64,000 nucleotides of DNA from an uncultured Bermanella sp. (lineage in GTDB: Bacteria; Pseudomonadota; Gammaproteobacteria; Pseudomonadales; Oceanobacteraceae), in assembly GCA_913058575.1 (NCBI GenBank), contig CAJXRF010000020.1:1-64000 (forward strand). Reading direction: 5' to 3'. Position 1 is the stretch's first letter; every line of letters starts with the position of its first letter. This document shows positions 33,753 to 42,833 of this stretch, one piece after another. Under the pieces are notes generated by a model. That model saw nothing but the letters and a program-made list of their open reading frames with translations. It ran no database searches and was not told the origin of the DNA. The position numbers and the translations under genes were made by a program.

Positions 33753-36234
33753 CAAGACGCTCCTTTACATCATATGACGAGCTTAAACCCGCCGAGATGA
33801 TTCCTGCGCTGGCCAATACACCAGGTTGATCACAGTTAAGTTGTGCACGTGCACTTTGTTCTGGTAAATCTGTATTTAATTGAATGGTTAATGGGATAGG
33901 CCCGTGTACCGCACTACCTTTTTGCTGCAAGACCTGAGATAACGCATAAGACTGGCTGGCAATTGAATAGTGATAATGACGAAAGCTGTGGGTAGCTTGG
34001 CTGTCACCGAGGCGTGTAGCTTGTAAAGAAACGTCGCAATTGAGATTTAGCGTATTTTGTGGTGCGAATAACCATATCGCCAGCTGCTGTCCGTTACCGT
34101 TAATGGGTAAATCTAGGGTAATAGAGTAATTTTTTTTGTCAGAAGCGCCCGTTGACTTTGAGTGTGTCACTGATTTCAAAGGATAGGCTAAGCGCAACAA
34201 ATGGCTGCGTTGAGATTGCTGAGTATTATTGATATACCAGTTGATGGCCGGGCCTTTGGAGCGTATTTCTATGTTGTGGCTTCCCGCTTTAATGTTGGGT
34301 AAGCGAATTTTGCCACTGGTTCCTGCTATTGTGGTGTTTAAAATGGGTTTGTTATCTAACCATACCTGAATAGCTTGGGGGGTGCTTTTATTGCGTAAAT
34401 ACACTGCACTTGGGCGCAAAAGCCTTTGCTGACTTTTTCCGGCCAGCTGCACTTTTTTTCCTTTCATTATCGGCGTATATGAAACGCTGCGTGCTTCCAT
34501 ACGTGTGCTTTGCTCGCTTGGATGGTTAGAAAAAAGTTGTTTTTCCAATGCGTTTGTATCCAGATTATTAAGGGCTTGCCATGAAAATTGGCCACTGCTC
34601 AGGATGGCGCTGCTTTCAATGGGTGAGAGATACCACAGTAAACTGTGGTATTGCTGGTTGGTAATGAGCTGCTGCGCATTTTTAGGTTGTAAGGTAAACC
34701 AGGCGGGTTCTCGGTCTGGGTAGGCATGCCAATAGTTTCTGTCCCGTGGAAGTTGACGACGGATGGGATGAGTTAAAGGGCGAGTACTCACACTGATGAG
34801 TGTGGGGGTGTTACATTGAATGCGTAAACTATGACTGTTGTTTGGGGTATCGATATAACGATGTACTGTTTCAAACACTTGGCTGTTAATTAAACTGGCG
34901 TCATTAAAATGCTGATATGGGTTAGGGGTCTGGGGTAAAAATAATGTATCCGTTACTAAGTCTGAGCCATTTTTAGTTAAGGTTTTTATAATGACGCTGC
35001 CTGGCTGAGAAGCATTTATTTGATCACTGCGTGTATAGCCTTTGGCGCTCACTTTTAACGATTGATTTTTTTGCCCGGGTGCCAGAGCGAAATATAACGA
35101 CGCTTGGTTGTTGCAAATATAAGCTCGGCTGCGAAGTTTTTCTGGGGTGATATCTCGCCACTGCTGATCTTGCCATTGGTAAAGTTTCAATATGGCGCTG
35201 CTATTGGGGGTCACTTGCAACAGCCCCTCGGCTAACTCCCCTTGCCACTGGCTTTCAGTGACGGGTGCTTGCCAGAGATTATCTGTTGTTAACGGCACGT
35301 TTTGCCAGCGCAGTTGCATGCTGGAAGGAGTCAATGGCGTTTGCTGATGAATGCTGTGCCATTGAAGTCGGTAGCGAGCGAATGAGCTGGGCAATTTAAA
35401 TGTGAGCCAATGATGATCACTGGCAAAAAGCCCATCGGCTACAATGCTTTGCAGTGGCAGCGTTGGGGCAGTATTTTCCCTAAGGTAAAGGGTTTCAATA
35501 CGATAATCTTCATCGAGTACACCTATCGGGCCCACGGGTTTCCAATAGGCACTTAATAGATTACGGCGTTCGTAGTCAGAAAGGAGAAAGCTTGGGTAGA
35601 CCGAACCATTGCTTATGGCTTCCCGCTGAACGAGACTCATGCGTTGCCATGCCACTTCTATATCCTGAGGGTCACGATGAAATTGAATATAAGAACGTAC
35701 ACCAATTTCATCTATGCCCGCATCTTTAGCCAATACACGAAAGCGCAATGTTCGAGCTTGCGGTTGATTGCTTGGTGTTAAATACAGTGCCTGGTCTAAA
35801 CTGGGGGCACTGCGATCATGATTATAAAAGCGAGTGGCCAATGGCACCCCATCATGCTTAGCATTTAGGCTAGGCAGTGTGGGTATAGGAAGAAATGGGC
35901 TGGGGCGAGTATTTATGTGATAAATATTCTCGAACAATATATTGTCATTATCATCAAGCCATTGATAATTAATTTGGTATTTAAGGGTGTTATTGGCTTC
36001 ACTTGGCAGTATACCGGCGTGAAAATAGAAACGGAACATACGAGATTGCTTGGCAATGTCATAAATGATCCACCGGTCTTTTTCTAATGGAAAAAAACTA
36101 CTGGCCCGGGCTTGTTGTGGGTCTTGTTCTGATAATTTTGATTGTAGCCACAGTGTCTTAAGAGCTGGGCTCAGCCAAACATACAAGCCAGTAAACAATA
36201 GGATTAACATTAAAAGTTGGCTGATCCACCTCAT
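33742..36234 (-). CDS. Membrane-anchored beta-rich periplasmic protein of the polymer operon
   Basis: This 830-residue protein has one N-terminal membrane segment (LLMLILLFTGLYVWLSPAL) and an otherwise beta-rich periplasmic body. Near 640-670 the sequence LPNIKAGSHNIEIRSKGP resembles the G-x-H-x-x-x-I-R strands repeated in the giant outer-membrane protein, suggesting related sandwich domains. The start forms an ATGA overlap with the CapC-like gene and the end overlaps the hydrolase-like gene. I do not recognise a family. The position between the inner-membrane synthase and the outer-membrane protein suggests a periplasmic linker or polymer-binding scaffold. Confidence 0.7.
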   Translation of the reverse strand: MRWISQLLMLILLFTGLYVWLSPALKTLWLQSKLSEQDPQQARASSFFPLEKDRWIIYDIAKQSRMFRFYFHAGILPSEANNTLKYQINYQWLDDNDNILFENIYHINTRPSPFLPIPTLPSLNAKHDGVPLATRFYNHDRSAPSLDQALYLTPSNQPQARTLRFRVLAKDAGIDEIGVRSYIQFHRDPQDIEVAWQRMSLVQREAISNGSVYPSFLLSDYERRNLLSAYWKPVGPIGVLDEDYRIETLYLRENTAPTLPLQSIVADGLFASDHHWLTFKLPSSFARYRLQWHSIHQQTPLTPSSMQLRWQNVPLTTDNLWQAPVTESQWQGELAEGLLQVTPNSSAILKLYQWQDQQWRDITPEKLRSRAYICNNQASLYFALAPGQKNQSLKVSAKGYTRSDQINASQPGSVIIKTLTKNGSDLVTDTLFLPQTPNPYQHFNDASLINSQVFETVHRYIDTPNNSHSLRIQCNTPTLISVSTRPLTHPIRRQLPRDRNYWHAYPDREPAWFTLQPKNAQQLITNQQYHSLLWYLSPIESSAILSSGQFSWQALNNLDTNALEKQLFSNHPSEQSTRMEARSVSYTPIMKGKKVQLAGKSQQRLLRPSAVYLRNKSTPQAIQVWLDNKPILNTTIAGTSGKIRLPNIKAGSHNIEIRSKGPAINWYINNTQQSQRSHLLRLAYPLKSVTHSKSTGASDKKNYSITLDLPINGNGQQLAIWLFAPQNTLNLNCDVSLQATRLGDSQATHSFRHYHYSIASQSYALSQVLQQKGSAVHGPIPLTIQLNTDLPEQSARAQLNCDQPGVLASAGIISAGLSSSYDVKERLDVQ

Positions 36235-39200
36235 TGTAAAGTGTCCCTTAATAACCAGCGTGCTCGTTCATCGACGAATTTTTGTGTCAGTGCCAAGGCG
36301 GGTGGTGCTTCTTGGGTAATGAAGTGATTTATATCATTATGGGTTTGCAAGTTGATGAGTGCTAATAATCCCCCTTGGTTTTGTTTGATGGCTAAATAGC
36401 CCTGACGGGTATTAATATCAATGAGGCGATGGAAAGAAAGCTGATGATGAATTTCAATGAAGCGCTTAAGCATGACGATATTTTCACTGATGAAAAACTG
36501 CTTTAATGACGAAAAATCAACCATGATAGATGCATTGTCTGTCAGTTTAGTTTGGTTTGCCCATTGAGCGATGTCTACTTCAAAAGTAGCAATGCCTAGG
36601 GTTAAAAATTTTTCTTTTTGCTGCCTATTAGTTTCTTGATCGAGAAAACTTCTGCGAGTTTTTGGGGATACCCATAATACGTAAAAGGGTTTGTTGTGAG
36701 TAAATGGGCTATAGCGAGCTTGTGCATTCCAAGATACTTCGTAACCTCTGGCTTCTGATGTGCCTGTGACGTATTGAAAATTCAGGCCATAGGCTGTCAA
36801 TGCCTGTTCAATGGGGCGAGTTAAGTTAGGGGTTTTTTGATTGAGAGTCCCTAGCTTGGCCAATAGTATGTCAGTGCTGGCTGAGGGGGTATTGTCTTCA
36901 TTGGCGAATGCGCGTAATTGCAGCACCATTAATGGCCGCTCTTCACTTTGACGCAATATCACCTGATGAACTAAGTTAAATAAATTGATTTTATTGGCGC
37001 TGTGCAGAAGATTGGCGCTGCCATCAAAGTTGGCAAAGGGGTGTGTGCCAGCAATTAATAATGCTTTGGCATTGAGTTTTTCAAATAAACCCGCCCCAAA
37101 TTCCAGAGTGTTAATTTCTGAAAGGGGACGTGATACCTCAACTAAATAGGGTGCACTGCTGCCTATGCGAAATACGTAGGTACCCCAGTGTCGAATGTTG
37201 CCGGAAGGATTTTCTTGAAGAATTAAAAAGTCATCACCAGAACTTTGATGGTGATAACGGATTAGTTGATAATTAACCGCATGAGCCAAATTATTAATGC
37301 GGTGCATTTCTAACGATATGTCATCGCGCCAGCCACTGGCCAGTTCATCGTCCAGCATGTCCATTATGGGGGTGATAACATTTTGGTCAAAGAAAAGCAT
37401 TTCATATAATTTTGCAGAGACATAGTTCTTGCTGCCTTTTGCTGCAATGAGTTTTTTATTGTCTTTAATCCAATTTAATAAATAACCATCGATGCGCTGA
37501 CTGTTATTTTGTACCGCGAAAATGGTCCCTGTGGCTGAAAAGGAGAGTATGCTTTTCACGCCCGCTGGCGATAAAAACAGCTCGGCAAACCCTTTAGGGC
37601 TTGCATCTTGTTGGCGATTCTCTAAGGGGGCTGATTTCCATTTAATGTCAAACTGGCTCAGCATGCCATCGAGCATGTTTATGTTTAAGTGTTCAGGAAG
37701 GGTCTTTTTTACCCATAATTGATTTTTTTCCAAACTAAGGGTTTGGGTGAGGTTTTGACTTTTTACACCAAGTAAACGTCGACTACTTTGTTGAGTAAAC
37801 TGACGCACTTGCAAGGTATTTTGTAATGCGAAGTTACGATGAAATAATTGAAAAGCCGTTTGAGAATTTTGTAAGGTGTCACTGGTGCCATCGGCAGAGT
37901 GCTTACGTTTTGTACCTGCCAGTGCTAAGCCTTTAGCCGCTAAATTTACATACAAACTGCTGGCCGCATCACTGGCTTGGGGTTCATCTAAGGGAGCCGG
38001 TACCTCAATGACTAAATTACTTTGATTGCTTTTATTTAAAATATACAGCCCCCAGCCACGTTCAGGTTGTTGGTCGGAAATAATAAGGTAGCGTTGGTTC
38101 AATTCTGAAATTTTTAAGTTAAGTTGGTTGGCCAGAATAATCATTTGGTTGGATAAGTGGTTATTGGGCTGGCGTAAATATGACTTGGTGAGTTGAAATA
38201 AGGTATTTAGCTTATCTAGTTCAACAGGGTTTGCTTGACCACTGGCGGTGGTTTGTTCAGATGTGTAGAGTTGAGATCTAAGCTTTCCTAAATGTTGATC
38301 AAAGTTAGTGGATAGCTTTTCTATGGTGTTAACGTCTAGGAGCACTTGATTGGTATCTTCAACGTCATGCACAGGGATAAGGGTAAGGGAGAAGCCAATG
38401 AGGCTAGCTGCAATAACCGCAGTTAAAGAGGTTTGTAATGTTGCCCGCGCCATGCGGATGGCAATGCCCTTTTGATACATTTTTATGGCTAGTAAAGTAG
38501 ATAACAAATAACCAAAGGCATAATAGTCGCTGACTTTTTGATTGGGAAAGAATTCAATGAGAAAAAATCCAAGGGCCATCTTGTATAAGAAGCTAATATT
38601 AAAAAACAGTAATATTTGGCGAGATCCTTCCATGTGAAACTGTTTAAAGAAATTAAGTCGTAACACCGAAGCAGCAAGGAAATAAATGACCACCGCTTCA
38701 ATTAGGGTGATGAGTAGTTTTTCAGGCTGATACCATTGCAGTGCCAATAATGACGGAATAAGAATGCCATTAAATTCCCACCCGTATTGCAGGTTCATGC
38801 GTGAAGCTATGAACGCGGAGGTTAATAAAATAATGTAAGCTTTTGGGGATGCGAGAATAGAGCTGGCTAAATCTTCATACATGTAACTCATGGTGCTGAT
38901 GTTGAAGTTGGTATAGCCCATTAATATAAAGCGTACGATGATATAGCTGAGCAATACATACAAAGCGATAGAGGTTGCACCGATACGTACACCGCCATTC
39001 CACATTTGATTGGCAATGAGAGCGACAATAATTAAACCAAAACTATGGAGGTTGTTGCGGTAATCGTAATCAAACCCTAAATCTAATAGTTGTTCACCTA
39101 ATTCAGGTAAAAGCAAACCATCAAATACCAGTCGCACGATGACACTGATTAATATCAAGGCAAAAAAACGGTCTCGGCCAAATATTTCTGAATAGGAAAA

Positions 39201-39455
39201 AACTTTAGGGAGTCTCTGTGCTAACAAGTAAGCGATGAAATAGGTTAATAGTCCTTCTAAAACAATCACCGTAGCGCTCATGGGGCGCAAGATAATCAGT
39301 GGCACAAGGTAGCCAGGCACCACTAATCCAGACAACGTCGTGCCGAATCTTAGATTCAGCATGACCACCACAAAAACACCCACCCACACGGTGGTAATGA
39401 CCGAGCTACTCAGGGCCCCTGTGGGAAAGATGTCCAAAGGAAAAAAGCCGTTCAT
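36231..39455 (-). CDS. CapC/PgsC-like membrane protein, duplicated, fused to two degenerate hydrolase-like domains
   Basis: This 1074-residue protein is seven times longer than Bacillus PgsC (149). Residues 30-175 match PgsC closely: LSGLVVPGYLVPLIILRP, FGRDRFFALILISVIVRLVF, and FGLIIVALIANQMWNGG. Residues 215-345 repeat the plan: FNGILIPSLLALQWYQPE, MEGSRQILLFFNISFLYKMA, FGYLLSTLLAIKMYQKGIA. The periplasmic part has two copies of one domain, at about 455-640 (GWGLYI, IEVPAPLDE, LALAGT) and 735-940 (HWGTYVF, VEVSRPLSE, LLIAGTH, VLQLRAF, VSPKTRRSF). Both align with the small hydrolase of this operon but lack its putative catalytic His, Asp and Glu. PgsC partners PgsB in poly-gamma-glutamate synthesis and transport. 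Confidence 0.85.
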   Translation of the reverse strand: MNGFFPLDIFPTGALSSSVITTVWVGVFVVVMLNLRFGTTLSGLVVPGYLVPLIILRPMSATVIVLEGLLTYFIAYLLAQRLPKVFSYSEIFGRDRFFALILISVIVRLVFDGLLLPELGEQLLDLGFDYDYRNNLHSFGLIIVALIANQMWNGGVRIGATSIALYVLLSYIIVRFILMGYTNFNISTMSYMYEDLASSILASPKAYIILLTSAFIASRMNLQYGWEFNGILIPSLLALQWYQPEKLLITLIEAVVIYFLAASVLRLNFFKQFHMEGSRQILLFFNISFLYKMALGFFLIEFFPNQKVSDYYAFGYLLSTLLAIKMYQKGIAIRMARATLQTSLTAVIAASLIGFSLTLIPVHDVEDTNQVLLDVNTIEKLSTNFDQHLGKLRSQLYTSEQTTASGQANPVELDKLNTLFQLTKSYLRQPNNHLSNQMIILANQLNLKISELNQRYLIISDQQPERGWGLYILNKSNQSNLVIEVPAPLDEPQASDAASSLYVNLAAKGLALAGTKRKHSADGTSDTLQNSQTAFQLFHRNFALQNTLQVRQFTQQSSRRLLGVKSQNLTQTLSLEKNQLWVKKTLPEHLNINMLDGMLSQFDIKWKSAPLENRQQDASPKGFAELFLSPAGVKSILSFSATGTIFAVQNNSQRIDGYLLNWIKDNKKLIAAKGSKNYVSAKLYEMLFFDQNVITPIMDMLDDELASGWRDDISLEMHRINNLAHAVNYQLIRYHHQSSGDDFLILQENPSGNIRHWGTYVFRIGSSAPYLVEVSRPLSEINTLEFGAGLFEKLNAKALLIAGTHPFANFDGSANLLHSANKINLFNLVHQVILRQSEERPLMVLQLRAFANEDNTPSASTDILLAKLGTLNQKTPNLTRPIEQALTAYGLNFQYVTGTSEARGYEVSWNAQARYSPFTHNKPFYVLWVSPKTRRSFLDQETNRQQKEKFLTLGIATFEVDIAQWANQTKLTDNASIMVDFSSLKQFFISENIVMLKRFIEIHHQLSFHRLIDINTRQGYLAIKQNQGGLLALINLQTHNDINHFITQEAPPALALTQKFVDERARWLLRDTLQ

Positions 39456-39464
39456 TTTGTCTGT

Positions 39465-39827
39465 TTATCCAGATCGTAACAGGGTAAATATTTGGTTTAA
39501 TTGCTCATCGCTCAATGGCTTAATAAAAATATGTTCAACGCCTTTTTGTTTTAATCTTGCTGTGACAGCTTCGCTACTCGATCCACTCATGATGATGGTC
39601 ATGATATTTATGGACTTGGCTGCTAAAGCATCTACGAGTTGTAGGCCGTCTATGTTGGGCATATATAAATCGGACAATATGCCGTCAAATGGTTGTTGGG
39701 CTATTAGCTCTAGGGCTTGAGCGCCATCTTGTGCGTGAACGGGATCAAAGCCAGCTTCTTCAAGCTCCATCAATAATAGAAGTGACATGGTATGATCATC
39801 TTCAACCAGCAGTATTTTCTTTTTCAT
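39465..39827 (-). CDS. Single-domain response regulator (CheY-like)
   Basis: This 120-residue lone receiver domain has acidic pair Asp10/Asp11, phospho-acceptor Asp53 in GILSDLYMPNIDG, Ser81 in IMSGSS and Lys103 in FIKPL. It has no output domain, so it must act by binding another protein. It overlaps the CHASE2 kinase gene by ATGA and lies 9 bases from the CapC-like gene, so the kinase and this protein probably regulate the polymer machine directly. Confidence 0.9.
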   Translation of the reverse strand: MKKKILLVEDDHTMSLLLLMELEEAGFDPVHAQDGAQALELIAQQPFDGILSDLYMPNIDGLQLVDALAAKSINIMTIIMSGSSSEAVTARLKQKGVEHIFIKPLSDEQLNQIFTLLRSG

Positions 39828-42541
39828 AATGCTTTCTGACTTATATGACTATTATTTTTTGCAGTGAAATCAAATGTCTTGAGGTCTAGGTCAATGGAGA
39901 ACCCTGAGCCGATGTCGGTCATGATGCTTAATCTTCCTCCCCATGCGTTAATTTTTTGGGCAAGAATCGTAACTTGAGTGAGCGGATCATCCTGATGGTC
40001 GGTAAAGGCATGAGGAGAGGCTAATAATTTCTCTAACTGTTCTTTGGGAACCCCGTTGCCCATGTTGGAAAAATTAATGCTTATTTTCTGTTGATCATCG
40101 TCTGACTCATCCAACATGATGATACTGATGATAGATTGGTGGGCGGCGTCACTAATAAGTAACTTTATAATAGCATTAATAAGTTGCTCAAACGTTTGAA
40201 GCTCCACATAGGAAAGAATGTTTAAATCAGGCTTGTGAAAAACGAATTGTAATTCTTTACTTTGTGCACTTTCCTCGGCACCGTCGATTAATTGGGTGAT
40301 AGTAGGCGTGATATTTACCGGAACAATTTGTTGCTCGCTCAAATAAATTTGTTTGTTTAGCTCATTTTCTATTTGATTGGTAAGTTCACCTGATTCGTTT
40401 ATTTTTTCTTTAATTATGTTAGTCCATTGATCGATGCTATTGCTTTTTGAGGTGGAAATTTGTCTAGTGGCTAGGCTAATGGTGGACAAGTGATTGCGTA
40501 TTAAATGGAAATATTTTTCGCTGACGTCTTGGCGAATATCGATATGTTGTTGTATTTGAGAAATATCAATAAATTCAAAGAGTATGCCCAGTATTTGAAA
40601 TGGATGAATCTGGTTAGATTGGGTTTGTTTTTGAGAAAGCAAAGGGCGTATGCGTAATAAATGTGAACTGTGACTTGAAAAAGCACGGGTGCTCATGGCG
40701 ATGGTTTTATTTTTAAGGGTGACATAGCGTAGCTTTTTACGTGCCTGATCTAAACTGATATCACCGGCTTTGGCTAATAGCTCCATGGCGGTAAGTTTAT
40801 AGATAGGCGTGTCATTAATACGCGCAAGGTACTCCATCATACTGCTGGTATGCAATACTTGGCCAAAAACATCATAAACCACTGCGGCGGTACTTAAACC
40901 ATTAAACACGTCTTCCAATGTGTCTAGCCTATGTTCCAGTAAGGTAACGCAGTGGCTGAGTTTTTGATGCAGCGATTGGCCAAGCTCTAACGAAAATAAT
41001 CGCCTCCATGGATTTTGTGAACTTTTTGCTTCTCGTTTCCAATGATTTCTATGATAGATCAATTCGGCAATTTGATTGGCGAAATTTTTAAGATTGTTTT
41101 CAAACAGAATTTTATCAAATTTTTCATCTGGATTTAGTGTTAGCGCCCAAAATCCAAGAATGTCACCGGCGAAGGTAAGCGGTGTTAGATATTGTATTTC
41201 ATTGTCTTCTACTTCTTTAAAGTAATCCCGAAAGGGGGTGATGGGGCCGTCGACCGCTAATGCCTCGCTATAGGGCTTGCGTTGATAATCTCGGCGATAC
41301 TCAGAAATATCATCGATGTTACAGTTGAGTGCGCCAATTTCTTTAAGGCGATGCTCATTGCTGATTTTTTCTAAAAATATCGAGCGGTGTAAATTAAGCT
41401 GTTGGTTGATAAAACTTAGAATTTTTTCCCATGGGTCATCGGCATGATTGAAGTTTAATGGCTGTATTCTTTGTGATAGCCGGCTATTGGTTTCTGCAAT
41501 AATTCTATTTAGCGCTCGCTCCTCTTTATTTCGGCGTAGCTGATAAATGCTCAGTAAGGTGAAGACTTGTGCAATTATCCATTCCCACCCTGGTAAAATG
41601 AGTGCGTAGAATTTGATGGACAGCCATTGCAGCAGCACGATCGTTATGCAGACTAAAATAGTGTAAAAAGCAGAGTATTGTGGTGAGAGCCATTGAAATA
41701 GCAAGACTGATATGGCGCCAATTAGTAGGGTGCCAATGAGTGTGAAATTAACCCCTGCGTAACTTAGAAAGCGCTGCGATATGGCGCTGTGTAGTGCATA
41801 GCCATGTAATTCAAGTTGAGATATACCACTGTTAGGCCGAATAGGAACGGTGAAACCAGGCTGGCCGGGTTCAAGGGCATCACCGATTAATATGAACTTA
41901 TTTTTAATTAGACTTGCCGCTAATCCTTCATCTAATACCCGCCGTGCTTTGATCATGGGTATGAATCCGTCTTCCATTGAAAAATCAATTATGGCTGCGT
42001 CTTTTGGGGTAGAAATGAGTGTGGCTGTTTTATCCAGTTTATGAATTTGTGCCTGAAAAGCGGTGTATTCTTTTTCTTTGGTTTTAAGCGTATTTTGCCA
42101 ATACCTGAAATGACCTGCGTGTAATGTCACCACGGTCATATAACCCAAGTTATGGACAGGGCGGGATGCATGGGCTGTGGGTGGTGTAAGTTCTAAGCGA
42201 GCAACCGACTCCACCAGGGTCAGGTTGTTCGGGCCGTTTTTATCCGATAGCAGGCGCGCAGCCGTGCCGGCCTCTTGGTCTAGTAAGTATAGGTGTCGAG
42301 GTTGGTATGAGCTGAGTTTATGGGTTAATTTTTCTATAAACATGGGGTTGTTTCGATCGGATCTTGTGGTGCTAATGAGCAAAATTGGAGGCGTTGCTTG
42401 CTGATTGGGAAGAATCTTAAATAATTGGTCAGACATGGCCATATTAGATTGGTGCAGCACCCCAAATGCGGTAATGGCTGATAACCCCGCTATAAGAATC
42501 ATCCCTATCAGAATAGAGCGCTGTAGAGGGGTAGTGGCCAT
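39824..42541 (-). CDS. CHASE2-type sensor histidine kinase
   Basis: This 905-residue membrane kinase has an N-terminal helix (GMILIAGLSAITAFGVL) and an extracytoplasmic CHASE2 domain (about 35-260, with KNKFILIGDALEPGQPG and LHGYALHSAISQRFL). Three membrane helices follow at about 265-335, then GAF-like (370-510) and PAS-like (560-680) regions. Near 700 the HLIRNHLSTISLA stretch may hold the phospho-acceptor His, and the ATPase has NFSNMGNGVPKEQL and WGGRLSI near the end. The canonical H-box is weak, so phosphotransfer needs caution. It is the first gene of the seven-gene operon, so envelope sensing probably controls polymer production. Confidence 0.8.
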   Translation of the reverse strand: MATTPLQRSILIGMILIAGLSAITAFGVLHQSNMAMSDQLFKILPNQQATPPILLISTTRSDRNNPMFIEKLTHKLSSYQPRHLYLLDQEAGTAARLLSDKNGPNNLTLVESVARLELTPPTAHASRPVHNLGYMTVVTLHAGHFRYWQNTLKTKEKEYTAFQAQIHKLDKTATLISTPKDAAIIDFSMEDGFIPMIKARRVLDEGLAASLIKNKFILIGDALEPGQPGFTVPIRPNSGISQLELHGYALHSAISQRFLSYAGVNFTLIGTLLIGAISVLLFQWLSPQYSAFYTILVCITIVLLQWLSIKFYALILPGWEWIIAQVFTLLSIYQLRRNKEERALNRIIAETNSRLSQRIQPLNFNHADDPWEKILSFINQQLNLHRSIFLEKISNEHRLKEIGALNCNIDDISEYRRDYQRKPYSEALAVDGPITPFRDYFKEVEDNEIQYLTPLTFAGDILGFWALTLNPDEKFDKILFENNLKNFANQIAELIYHRNHWKREAKSSQNPWRRLFSLELGQSLHQKLSHCVTLLEHRLDTLEDVFNGLSTAAVVYDVFGQVLHTSSMMEYLARINDTPIYKLTAMELLAKAGDISLDQARKKLRYVTLKNKTIAMSTRAFSSHSSHLLRIRPLLSQKQTQSNQIHPFQILGILFEFIDISQIQQHIDIRQDVSEKYFHLIRNHLSTISLATRQISTSKSNSIDQWTNIIKEKINESGELTNQIENELNKQIYLSEQQIVPVNITPTITQLIDGAEESAQSKELQFVFHKPDLNILSYVELQTFEQLINAIIKLLISDAAHQSIISIIMLDESDDDQQKISINFSNMGNGVPKEQLEKLLASPHAFTDHQDDPLTQVTILAQKINAWGGRLSIMTDIGSGFSIDLDLKTFDFTAKNNSHISQKAL

Positions 42542-42724
42542 GCTATATCTTACGTATTAGGTCCATTAATTAAGTGTAGCAGGCTTATGTTTTAGCGCTC
42601 CAAAAGGGCGTGAGGCTCTCATTAAAAAGGTAGGCGTGACCCAGTCTAAATGCTCAGACGGCATCATGCTTTTGTTACATACGCTTGGGTAAAGAGTTGG
42701 GGGAAGTGGGCATATGAGGAGGCT

Positions 42725-42757
42725 AGGCTTATTTGGAAGAGTGCCTTCCAAATAAGC
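42725..42757 (-). terminator. Strong inverted repeat, probable terminator
   Basis: GGCTTATTTGGAAG and its perfect 14-bp complement flank a 5-base loop. It lies downstream of the minus-strand DUF4124 gene and upstream of the CHASE2 kinase gene, so it likely insulates the polymer operon. T tracts are weak on the minus strand. Confidence 0.6.
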
Positions 42758-42833
42758 CGTTTTACAGGTGCATGACAGGGCTATGCTGATTCATGGAATC
42801 ATTGATCGAGCAAAGTGTTATCTTAGTGGGTGG

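Noticed and set aside
42566-42751. 61-codon minus-strand ORF upstream of the CHASE2 kinase
   Set aside because: It overlaps the strong inverted repeat at 42725-42757 and encodes no recognisable protein.
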